This document shows positions 9,705-16,554 of a stretch of 64,000 nt of DNA, one piece after another. The position numbers and the translations under genes are program-made. Location of the stretch: positions 1 to 64,000 of the forward strand of contig NZ_LBIO01000039.1 of the NCBI RefSeq assembly GCF_001280505.1, given 5' to 3'. How positions within the stretch are numbered: the first letter of the stretch is position 1; every line of letters begins with the position of its first letter. The notes under the pieces were generated by a model. It was not told the origin of the DNA and did not search any database. It saw only the letters and a list, made by a program, of their open reading frames with translations. Origin of the DNA: Mangrovimonas sp. TPBH4 (GTDB lineage Bacteria > Bacteroidota > Bacteroidia > Flavobacteriales > Flavobacteriaceae).

Positions 9705-10079
9705 ATGCGAATTGACAAATATCTCTGGTGTGTGAGATACTATAAAACAAGAAGTATTGCAACCGATGCCTGTAAAAAAGGCCACGTAAAAATCAATGAG
9801 CAAGTGGCCAAACCCAGCAGGGAAGTTTTTATCTCGGACACTATAGAATTACGCAAAGATCAAATCAACTATAAAATTAGAGTGAATGATGTTCCACCAA
9901 ATCGTGTTGGCGCAAAGCTCGTGGATATTTACAGAACCGATTTAACGCCAAAAGAAGAGTTTGAAGCCAAGGAACTTTTGAAGTATTCTCAGGATTATTA
10001 CAGAAAAAAAGGCACTGGGAGACCTACCAAAAAAGACCGTCGCGACTTGGAGGACTATTACGATGAAAATGACGATTGA
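9705..10079 (+). CDS. S4-domain RNA-binding protein, Hsp15/HslR family
   Basis: A 124-residue protein. It opens directly with the S4 fold signature (MRIDKYLWCVRYYKTRSIATDACKKGHVKINEQ), as in Hsp15, which binds 50S subunits carrying a stranded peptidyl-tRNA. The C-terminal third is basic and then acidic (KKGTGRPTKKDRRDLEDYYDEND), typical of this family. It lies 51 bases upstream of a phosphoribosyltransferase gene, with shikimate kinase convergent. I regard this as a common flavobacterial gene order from general knowledge. The precise ribosome-rescue role is inferred from the family. Confidence 0.85.
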   Translation: MRIDKYLWCVRYYKTRSIATDACKKGHVKINEQVAKPSREVFISDTIELRKDQINYKIRVNDVPPNRVGAKLVDIYRTDLTPKEEFEAKELLKYSQDYYRKKGTGRPTKKDRRDLEDYYDENDD

Positions 10080-10130
10080 ATATCCCATTATTGAATTTTC
10101 TCCTTTATCTTTGACAAAATAACAGAAACC

Positions 10131-10634
10131 ATGACAGCCACAAAAAACACGATACTGAGCCATCAGGAAATCCAGCATAAAATCCGTCGTATTGCTTACC
10201 AAATTTATGAAAGTAATGTTTCGGAAAAAGAAGTGATTCTCGCCGGAATTGATAGTAATGGATACCTCTTGGCACAAAAACTTAAAGCTTCCTTGGATAA
10301 CATTTCAGATATTTCGACGGTATTGTGTAAAGTGATTGTTGACAAAAGACACCCTTTGGAAGCAGTTAAAACCTCTTTAAAAGAAGAAGACTACACCAAC
10401 AAATCTATTGTTTTGGTTGATGATGTCCTAAACTCCGGAAGTACGCTTATTTATGGTGTGAAACATTTTTTAAATGTACCATTGAAACAGTTCAAAACCG
10501 CAGTATTGGTAAACCGAAACCATAAAAAATATCCCGTTAAAGCCGATTTCAAGGGTATTTCCCTTTCTACGTCAATCAAAGAACATGTTGAAGTGATTCT
10601 TGATGGTGACACTTATGAAGCATTCTTGCAATAA
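10131..10634 (+). CDS. PyrR-like phosphoribosyltransferase
   Basis: A 167-residue type I phosphoribosyltransferase. The PRPP-binding loop reads VLVDDVLNSGST, and the later AVLVNRNHKKYPVKADFKG followed by STSIKEHVEV parallels PyrR (AVLVDRGHRELPI-x-ADFVGK-x-x-PTS). PyrR proteins attenuate pyr mRNA in Gram-positive bacteria and some have uracil phosphoribosyltransferase activity. No pyr gene is adjacent here and no attenuator was seen, so regulation is doubtful and a salvage role is possible. It is likely co-transcribed with the S4-domain gene. Its stop is only 10 bases from the stop of convergent aroK. Confidence 0.8.
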   Translation: MTATKNTILSHQEIQHKIRRIAYQIYESNVSEKEVILAGIDSNGYLLAQKLKASLDNISDISTVLCKVIVDKRHPLEAVKTSLKEEDYTNKSIVLVDDVLNSGSTLIYGVKHFLNVPLKQFKTAVLVNRNHKKYPVKADFKGISLSTSIKEHVEVILDGDTYEAFLQ

Positions 10635-10644
10635 ACAAGAGGCC

Positions 10645-11172
10645 TCAATCTAATACCTTCAAAATTTCTTCAACAATCTCCTCTTTCGTCTTGCCATCGG
10701 TAGAGATGGTCACCTCGCTTTGACTGTAAAATGGTGAACGTTCAAAAAGGTGCTTCCCAATAAACTCCACCAAGAGCTCCTCAGTATCGAGATGTGCTAT
10801 CAATGGACGGTTTTCACGTTCGTCAAACAAACGTTTGGTTAAAGTAGGTATAGAAGCCTTTAAGTACACACTTTTGGCATTGGGAGCCGTTAAAATTCTT
10901 TGCATATTATTTCCGTAGCAAGGTGTACCACCACCCAACGAAATAATCTTAGCCTCTTTTTGATCGATGATTTCCTGAAGATATGTTGTCTCTGCCCGTC
11001 TAAAATAAATTTCTCCTTTCAATTTGAATAGTTCCCTAACAGACATGGCCTCCTTTCCTTCAATAAATGCATCCAAATCCAAAAATTCACATTTTAAAAT
11101 TTCAGCCAATTTCGATCCAACTGAGGATTTACCCGACCCCATGTATCCAATTAAAAATATTTTTTTTTCCAT
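10645..11172 (-). CDS. aroK: Shikimate kinase
   Basis: A 175-residue enzyme that phosphorylates shikimate with ATP in chorismate synthesis. Visible motifs are the P-loop GYMGSGKS at residues 9-16, the substrate-binding DLD at 32-34, the FRRAE arginine near 58, the SLGGGTPC glycine motif near 80, and the lid arginine in ENRPL. The length is standard. It converges on the phosphoribosyltransferase gene with no room for a terminator between them. Its start lies 118 bases from the divergent tRNA cluster. Confidence 0.95.
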   Translation of the reverse strand: MEKKIFLIGYMGSGKSSVGSKLAEILKCEFLDLDAFIEGKEAMSVRELFKLKGEIYFRRAETTYLQEIIDQKEAKIISLGGGTPCYGNNMQRILTAPNAKSVYLKASIPTLTKRLFDERENRPLIAHLDTEELLVEFIGKHLFERSPFYSQSEVTISTDGKTKEEIVEEILKVLD

Positions 11173-11242
11173 GTTATATATTGATAGCTAAAAGCATATG
11201 TATCTCTAAGGCAAAAAAACAAAAAATTATTTTGAAAATGGT

Positions 11243-11272
11243 TTGGAAAACAAATAAATCATCCTATCTTTG
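11243..11272 (+). promoter_or_regulatory. Bacteroidota sigma promoter of the tRNA cluster
   Basis: TTG at 11243-11245, a 19-base spacer and TATCTTTG at 11265-11272 match the -33/-7 consensus (TTG-N19-TAnnTTTG) exactly. The tRNA-Lys gene begins 18 bases downstream of the -7 element. This is the best promoter match in the window. Confidence 0.85.
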
Positions 11273-11289
11273 CACCCGCATTACAAAAA

Positions 11290-11362
11290 GACTCGGTAGC
11301 TCAGTTGGTAGAGCATAACACTTTTAATGTTAGGGTCCTGGGTTCGAGCCCCAGCCGGGTCA
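11290..11362 (+). tRNA. tRNA-Lys (anticodon TTT), copy 1
   Basis: A 73-nt cloverleaf. The acceptor pairs GACTCGG with CCGGGTC, the D arm is GCTCAGTTGGTAGAGC, the anticodon loop is CTTTTAA (anticodon TTT), and the T arm is CTGGGTTCGAGCCCCAG, with discriminator A. CCA is not encoded. It is followed directly by a strong hairpin terminator and is identical to the second copy downstream. Confidence 0.95.
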
Positions 11363-11367
11363 CAAGT

Positions 11368-11399
11368 AAAAAGTTAAGCGAAATGGCTTAACTTTTTTT
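11368..11399 (+). terminator. Terminator after tRNA-Lys copy 1
   Basis: The stem AAAAAGTTAAGC / GCTTAACTTTTT has a 6-base loop and a T tail. The same stem sequence, with a different loop, follows the second tRNA-Lys copy. If it is efficient, tRNA-Leu downstream depends on read-through or on its own weak promoter. Confidence 0.85.
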
Positions 11400-11415
11400 A
11401 TTAAGTTGACCGAAT

Positions 11416-11499
11416 GCGCACGTGGCGGAACCGGTAGACGCGCTAGCTTGAGGGGCTAGTATCCATTAGGATGTGGAAGTTCGAATCTTCTCGTGCGCA
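11416..11499 (+). tRNA. tRNA-Leu (anticodon GAG)
   Basis: An 84-nt class II tRNA. The acceptor pairs GCGCACG with CGTGCGC, the anticodon arm is CTAGC-TTGAGGG-GCTAG (anticodon GAG), and the variable arm is long (TATCCATTAGGATGT). The T loop is TTCGAATC and the discriminator is A. It sits between two identical tRNA-Lys copies. Confidence 0.95.
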
Positions 11500-11507
11500 C
11501 AGAATGC

Positions 11508-11531
11508 AACGCCTCTATGAAGAGACGTTTA
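11508..11531 (+). terminator. Weak hairpin after tRNA-Leu
   Basis: AACG-c-CTCT / AGAG-a-CGTT with an ATGA loop, followed by only a short T stretch. It may be a processing or weak termination signal before the second tRNA-Lys. Confidence 0.4.
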
Positions 11532-11548
11532 AACCTCAAAAATATTAT

Positions 11549-11621
11549 GACTCGGTAGCTCAGTTGGTAGAGCATAACACTTTTAATGTTAGGGTCCTGG
11601 GTTCGAGCCCCAGCCGGGTCA
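11549..11621 (+). tRNA. tRNA-Lys (anticodon TTT), copy 2
   Basis: The 73-nt sequence is the same as copy 1 base for base, with anticodon TTT and discriminator A. Its downstream hairpin arms are also the same, so the unit tRNA plus terminator appears duplicated around tRNA-Leu. Confidence 0.95.
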
Positions 11622-11626
11622 CAAAG

Positions 11627-11659
11627 AAAAAAGTTAAGCAACAATGCTTAACTTTTTTT
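11627..11659. terminator. Bidirectional terminator between tRNA-Lys copy 2 and the thioredoxin gene
   Basis: The stem AAAAAAGTTAAGC / GCTTAACTTTTTT has a 6-base loop, an A run on one side and a T run on the other, so it can serve both the plus-strand tRNA and the minus-strand gene ending at 11676. Confidence 0.85.
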
Positions 11660-11675
11660 GTTTATAAAAGACTGA

Positions 11676-12242
11676 TCACTCTCCATTCAGTAGGTTTTCT
11701 ATTTGTTGTATTACACGAGCACCATCCCAATTGGCTACTCCAGATTTATCGATTGCTATCTCCCCCTCTCGTCCAATAAAAAAAGTCCTTGGAATGGTTT
11801 CATGTTCCAATTCCACTGGATACGAATTCATGGGCCTATACACAGGAAAACTAAAATCATGCTTTTCCTTAAACGATTTTACTGCTTCCTTCTTATCTGA
11901 AGTCACAAACAAAAAGACGACCTCCTTATTGTTTTTGAACTGTTGATATAAATTTTCAAAATCGGGCATTTCTGCAATACAGGGAGGACACCAAGTAGCC
12001 CAAAAATTAATAATAACAACCTTTCCTTTCAATGTATCAAAGTACATTACTTTATCATCCTCTCCCATAAGTTGCCAATCATAAGAGCTTAAAGTCAACC
12101 TTTCCTCCTTTTTAATTTCACTTGGAGAAAAAACGCCCAACATTTTGTGTATCCCTATTTGAATTGGCTTTCTTGTTTGCGGAATAATCAATAATACTAT
12201 CATAAGTCCAAAAATGATATTCCCTAATTTATTTCTATTCAT
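11676..12242 (-). CDS. Membrane-anchored TlpA/ResA-type thioredoxin
   Basis: A 188-residue protein. An N-terminal hydrophobic segment (about residues 8-22) has no lipobox, so it should be a membrane anchor with the thioredoxin domain outside the cytoplasm. The redox site is WCPPC (Cys85, Cys88) in the context GKVVIINFWATWCPPC. The cis-proline region is TIPRTFFIG. Such proteins reduce disulfides, for example in cytochrome c maturation or secreted-protein quality control; the partner is not evident from neighbours. The gene is separate from its upstream lipoprotein gene by 76 bases containing a hairpin. Confidence 0.85.
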   Translation of the reverse strand: MNRNKLGNIIFGLMIVLLIIPQTRKPIQIGIHKMLGVFSPSEIKKEERLTLSSYDWQLMGEDDKVMYFDTLKGKVVIINFWATWCPPCIAEMPDFENLYQQFKNNKEVVFLFVTSDKKEAVKSFKEKHDFSFPVYRPMNSYPVELEHETIPRTFFIGREGEIAIDKSGVANWDGARVIQQIENLLNGE

Positions 12243-12250
12243 AATTATAC

Positions 12251-12286
12251 AAAAAGCACATTCTCACATGTGAAAATATGCTTTTT
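12251..12286 (-). terminator. Hairpin between the unknown lipoprotein and the thioredoxin gene
   Basis: Outer arms AAAAAGCA and TGCTTTTT enclose a second self-complementary segment around TCACATGTGA. It follows the stop of the minus-strand lipoprotein gene and should terminate it. Confidence 0.7.
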
Positions 12287-12318
12287 CAATAAACAAACTT
12301 GAATATTTTGAAATTTAT

Positions 12319-13263
12319 TTATTCCATAAAAACAACTGGACAATTCACCGTTGCCACACCTGTTGCCAAAATATTGGCCATCCCTGCACTAGACAAATCA
12401 TTTACCAATTCAAAATCGGCATTGTCATAGACATTCACATTCCACAAAGGGGAATAATCCGAATCTTGCGGCAGTGTAGCTATGACATTGTGGGTTTGAC
12501 TCGTCCCCATTTCTGTTACAAATCCGGACGCAGGACCACTATCTGAATTGTTAGGGTCAGGATTAACGTTAAAGCTTACGAAAATGGGAGATAAAGGCAC
12601 CATATTGGACGTACCTCCATCCAAAATCTTTTCAAAGAATGAAAAGTAAAATACAACCTGGTCTTTGTACCAGCCCATATGCAATCCTGTATCTTCACTA
12701 CCAACTCGCATACTTGCCGTAGACCCTTGCGGCACAACCGGACAATTTACAATTGTTGTTGTTTCTTCTATATCGAAACCGGACATTAATAAATCGTCTA
12801 AATTTGAAATCGTGTTTGCTACATAATCACTCGAAACGGTCACTCGGTTAACTTGCCAAAAATCATTGTACCCAACATCACCAGGGATCACATCAATGAG
12901 ATTGATTTGATTTTCCACTGCATTACCTTGCTGGTCAAAAAACAAATAAATGGGAGCCGGTTCTGTAGGTTGTACATCAAAATTGTAATATCTCACTATC
13001 GAACCATCGGGAGCCAAGCCTTGAGTGATAAAGGGTTCACCCGAATCAAAATTAACTGGCTCATTGGCTTCAGGAAGTCCATTAGCTGAAGTTCTTACCA
13101 TCAAAGTCCCTGCAGCGGTACTAAACCTATCTACACTTACTTTTGGTGCCGTAGCGGGGTCTAAAGGAGTTACTCCAATAGGGTCCATTGTGTTGTCATC
13201 ATCATTGCTACATGCAAAAACGGACAAAACTAAAAGCGTTAAAAAAATCATCTTTCTGCTCAT
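12319..13263 (-). CDS. Unknown lipoprotein
   Basis: A 314-residue protein whose family I do not recognise. The signal peptide ends in a lipobox (LLVLSVFAC, Cys18) followed by SNDDD, the usual flavobacterial outer-membrane lipoprotein start. The mature part is acidic and rich in Asn, Pro and Val, with strand-like segments. Two NCPVV motifs (NCPVVPQG near residue 170 and NCPVVFME at the C-terminus) may form a disulfide. The gene lies 71 bases downstream of the Crp/Fnr gene on the same strand and may be expressed with it. No enzymatic motif is visible. Confidence 0.75.
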   Translation of the reverse strand: MSRKMIFLTLLVLSVFACSNDDDNTMDPIGVTPLDPATAPKVSVDRFSTAAGTLMVRTSANGLPEANEPVNFDSGEPFITQGLAPDGSIVRYYNFDVQPTEPAPIYLFFDQQGNAVENQINLIDVIPGDVGYNDFWQVNRVTVSSDYVANTISNLDDLLMSGFDIEETTTIVNCPVVPQGSTASMRVGSEDTGLHMGWYKDQVVFYFSFFEKILDGGTSNMVPLSPIFVSFNVNPDPNNSDSGPASGFVTEMGTSQTHNVIATLPQDSDYSPLWNVNVYDNADFELVNDLSSAGMANILATGVATVNCPVVFME

Positions 13264-13334
13264 AACTATTTTTTTTTAGAATTATCCTTTAAAGTTATGT
13301 TATGAACGAGAAAAAAAATGTTAGCTACCTAACA

Positions 13335-14006
13335 CTATCCCAATTTCTTCAATAGTTTAATCTCCTTTCTCCCGAAGTCAATAATGTGTTTTTCTTTCAA
13401 ATCATTCATAAGAATGTTAAGCGTTGGTCTAGAAACCCCTATTAAAGTAGCAATATCCTTTTGGGTATACGGATGTTTTATTACTCGCAATTCGGTTTCT
13501 TGACAATCATAACCGTAGTCATCGCAAAGTTCTTCCAAAAATTCCAACAGCCTGGTTTTTGAATCCTTAAACATTAATAGCTGCAGTCTTCTCTCCAACT
13601 TCTTTAGGCGAAAACCAATTATTTTATACACTCTAAAACTAAAAGATCTATTATCCCTCATCAATCCATACATAGTATCCACCCCTACGGGGCAAATAGT
13701 TGTATCATTTTCAATGCACTGGGCAAATTCACTTCGTTTTTCTTCACCTAAAATGGCCTTTTCACCAAACAGTTCTCCTTTAAGCAAAATGGACTTGACA
13801 ATCTCATCTCCGCTCTCTGTATAGTAGCCTATTTTGACCTTTCCCCTTTCAATCAAGAAAACTTTATTGGAACTGTCCTCTTCAAAATAGATGAAGTCCT
13901 TTTTATTATAGTGGTTTATTTGATGTGATTTTTTGAAGTTTTTATACTTGTGTGGACACAACAATTTGAAAAGATTAACATCTTCAAAAAACCAAATAGT
14001 ATTCAT
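13335..14006 (-). CDS. Crp/Fnr-family transcription regulator
   Basis: A 223-residue regulator. The N-terminal cyclic-nucleotide-binding-like beta-roll (about residues 30-120) includes LIERGKVKIGYYTESGDEIV and GELFGEKAILGEEKRSE, close to the CRP pocket pattern GE-x-(F/A). A long dimerisation helix (about 125-165) follows. The C-terminal winged helix at about 180-211 reads YTQKDIATLIGVSRPTLN. No Fnr-type cysteine cluster is seen near the N-terminus, so it probably does not hold an FeS cluster. The ligand and targets are unknown; the nearby unknown lipoprotein and aconitase genes are possible targets by position only. Confidence 0.9.
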   Translation of the reverse strand: MNTIWFFEDVNLFKLLCPHKYKNFKKSHQINHYNKKDFIYFEEDSSNKVFLIERGKVKIGYYTESGDEIVKSILLKGELFGEKAILGEEKRSEFAQCIENDTTICPVGVDTMYGLMRDNRSFSFRVYKIIGFRLKKLERRLQLLMFKDSKTRLLEFLEELCDDYGYDCQETELRVIKHPYTQKDIATLIGVSRPTLNILMNDLKEKHIIDFGRKEIKLLKKLG

Positions 14007-14055
14007 GAGTCTTTTTGTTAGTTACGCTATTGATCGAATCTCCCAACAAACTACA

Positions 14056-14097
14056 AATAATGAAAACTCATGATTTTAATCAGGAGTTTTCATTATT
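14056..14097 (-). terminator. Hairpin downstream of aconitase A gene
   Basis: Arms AATAATGAAAACTC (14056-14069) and GAGTTTTCATTATT (14084-14097) are perfectly complementary, with a partly pairing loop. It follows the stop of the minus-strand aconitase gene by 12 bases. The T tract is weak. Confidence 0.6.
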
Positions 14098-14108
14098 ATA
14101 AGAGCATA

Positions 14109-16379
14109 TTAAGCAGCATTTTGCTTTTTGATAAGATTCAAGGCTGAACCTTCTTTATACCAAGCAATTTGCGCTTCGTTATAACTGTGATTAACAGTAA
14201 TGACATCTTTAGAACCATCGGTGTGCACCAATTCTATAGTCAATGGTTTGTCTGGAGCAAATTCATTTAAATCCAAGAAATTGAAGGTGTCATCCTCTTG
14301 CACCAAATCATAATCATTTTCATTATCAAAGGTCAAGGCCAACATTCCCTGCTTTTTAAGGTTTGTTTCATGGATACGTGCAAATGACTTCACTAATACA
14401 GCTGCAACTCCTAAATGCCTAGGTTCCATGGCAGCGTGCTCACGAGAAGAGCCTTCTCCATAGTTATGGTCTCCGACAACTATTGTTTTGATTCCGGCGG
14501 CTTTATATTGGCGTTGCACATCTGGTACGCCTCCATATTCTCCTGTCAATTGATTTTTCACAAAGTTGGTTTGTTGATTATAAGCATTTACAGCACCAAT
14601 CAAACAGTTGTTGGAAATATTGTCCAAATGCCCTCTAAAACGTAGCCAAGGCCCCGCCATAGAAATGTGATCTGTAGTGCATTTACCAAAGGCCTTGATC
14701 AACAATTTAGCCCCAGTAATGGTGTCTCCAATTGGCGTAAATGGCTCCAATAATTGTAAACGCTCTGAAGTTGGGCTTACCGTCACTTCTACGCCACTTC
14801 CGTTTGCTACCGGCTCAACATAGCCATTATCCTTAACTTCAAAGCCTCTTGGAGGTAATTCCCATCCTGTAGGCTCATCAAACATCACCTCTTCCCCATT
14901 TTCATTGATTAACTTATCCGTTATTGGATTGAAGTCCAAACGTCCGGCAATGGCAATTGCCGCTGTTAATTCCGGAGAGGCCACAAAGGCGTGCGTATTG
15001 GGGTTGCCATCAGCCCGCTTTGCAAAGTTTCTATTGAAGGAATGCACGATACTATTTTTAGGAGCGTTTTTCGGATCGCTATAACGCGCCCACTGCCCAA
15101 TACAGGGGCCGCAGGCATTGGTGAATATTGTGGCGTCTAATTTTTCAAACACTTGAAGAATTCCATCACGCTCGGCCGTGTAACGCACTTGCTCAGAACC
15201 TGGATTAATCCCAAATTCCGCTTTCGTTTTTAAATTTTTATCCAAAGCCTGCTGTGCGATCGAAGATGCCCTTGACAGATCTTCATAAGAGGAATTGGTA
15301 CACGACCCAATCAATCCCCATTCTACGGCTAGTGGCCAGTCGTTTGCTTTTGCCTTTTCAGTCATTTCCTTACCCGCAGTAGTAGACAAGTCCGGCGTAA
15401 ACGGTCCATTTAAAAGTGGAGATAATTCTGAAAGATTAATTTCAATTACTTGATCGAAGTACTGTTCTGGGTTTGCATAAACTTCAGCATCAGCCGTCAA
15501 GTATTCTTTGATTTCATTGGCGGCATCGGCAACATCTGCTCTTTCCGTAGCTCGCAAATAACGCTCCATAGATTCATCATACCCAAATGTAGAAGTGGTT
15601 GCTCCAATCTCCGCTCCCATATTACAAATGGTACCTTTACCGGTACAGGACATAGCCGTTGCTCCAGGTCCAAAATATTCCACAATGGCACCGGTACCAC
15701 CTTTTACGGTTAAGATTTCAGCTACTTTCAAAATCACATCCTTTGGCGCCGTCCAGCCCGATAATTTCCCCGTCAGCTTAACCCCTATCAATTTAGGAAA
15801 TTTAAGCTCCCAGGCCATCCCTGCCATTACATCTACGGCGTCAGCTCCTCCTACTCCAATAGCCACCATGCCCAAGCCTCCCGCATTAACGGTATGCGAA
15901 TCGGTACCTATCATCATTCCCCCAGGAAAGGCGTAGTTCTCTAAAACTACTTGGTGAATAATTCCTGCTCCAGGTTTCCAAAACCCAATGCCATATTTAT
16001 TGGACACCGAAGCCAAAAAGTCGAACACTTCCTTGCTGGTTTCATTGGCTTGCTTTAAATCTTGCTTGGCTCCCTGCTTTGCCTGGATCAAGTGGTCGCA
16101 GTGTACGGTTGTAGGCACGGCAACTTTTGGTTTTCCTGCCTGCATAAACTGCAATAAGGCCATTTGAGCGGTTGCATCCTGACAGGCGATTCTATCTGGA
16201 GCAAAATCCACATAATCTTTCCCTCTTACAAAAGCCTTTTCAGGAGTTTCATCCCATAAATGGGAATATAAAATCTTTTCGGAAAGGGTCAATGGTTTAC
16301 CCACAACGTTGCGTGCCTTATCAACGCGCTCCGCCATTTTTGCATAAACCTCCTTTATCATTTCTATATCAAATGCCAT
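14109..16379 (-). CDS. Aconitate hydratase, AcnA/mitochondrial type
   Basis: A 756-residue TCA-cycle enzyme interconverting citrate and isocitrate with a [4Fe-4S] cluster. The cluster cysteines are in [12 protein letters not shown] and [13 protein letters not shown]. Substrate-binding signatures include [15 protein letters not shown] and the swivelling C-terminal domain motif [15 protein letters not shown]. The length and domain order match the mitochondrial-type aconitase subfamily rather than the longer bacterial AcnA/IRP1 type. A second aconitase of the unrelated AcnB architecture is encoded immediately upstream, each with its own terminator, so separate control is likely. Confidence 0.95.
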   Translation of the reverse strand: MAFDIEMIKEVYAKMAERVDKARNVVGKPLTLSEKILYSHLWDETPEKAFVRGKDYVDFAPDRIACQDATAQMALLQFMQAGKPKVAVPTTVHCDHLIQAKQGAKQDLKQANETSKEVFDFLASVSNKYGIGFWKPGAGIIHQVVLENYAFPGGMMIGTDSHTVNAGGLGMVAIGVGGADAVDVMAGMAWELKFPKLIGVKLTGKLSGWTAPKDVILKVAEILTVKGGTGAIVEYFGPGATAMSCTGKGTICNMGAEIGATTSTFGYDESMERYLRATERADVADAANEIKEYLTADAEVYANPEQYFDQVIEINLSELSPLLNGPFTPDLSTTAGKEMTEKAKANDWPLAVEWGLIGSCTNSSYEDLSRASSIAQQALDKNLKTKAEFGINPGSEQVRYTAERDGILQVFEKLDATIFTNACGPCIGQWARYSDPKNAPKNSIVHSFNRNFAKRADGNPNTHAFVASPELTAAIAIAGRLDFNPITDKLINENGEEVMFDEPTGWELPPRGFEVKDNGYVEPVANGSGVEVTVSPTSERLQLLEPFTPIGDTITGAKLLIKAFGKCTTDHISMAGPWLRFRGHLDNISNNCLIGAVNAYNQQTNFVKNQLTGEYGGVPDVQRQYKAAGIKTIVVGDHNYGEGSSREHAAMEPRHLGVAAVLVKSFARIHETNLKKQGMLALTFDNENDYDLVQEDDTFNFLDLNEFAPDKPLTIELVHTDGSKDVITVNHSYNEAQIAWYKEGSALNLIKKQNAA

Positions 16380-16498
16380 AAATTTTCTTATTGATTATTA
16401 ATCATTTTTTTAGTGTCTACAATATACAAAATAAGTCCTCTATTGAAAAACCTAAATACCAGCGCTTTGCAAACTTAAACACTCAAAATGTTAGGCAT

Positions 16499-16532
16499 AA
16501 AAAAAGTCCGAGTTTCAACTCGGACTTTTTGA
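16499..16532 (-). terminator. Terminator of acnB
   Basis: A 13-bp perfect stem AAAAAGTCCGAGT / ACTCGGACTTTTT with a TTCA loop lies 25 bases after the acnB stop codon on the minus strand. Confidence 0.9.
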
Positions 16533-16554
16533 TCTATTTAAAAATCTGTGATGA

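Noticed and set aside
11067-11779. Plus- and minus-strand open frames across the tRNA cluster
   Set aside because: They run through three clear tRNAs, their terminators and the ends of aroK and the thioredoxin gene; composition is that of structural RNA.
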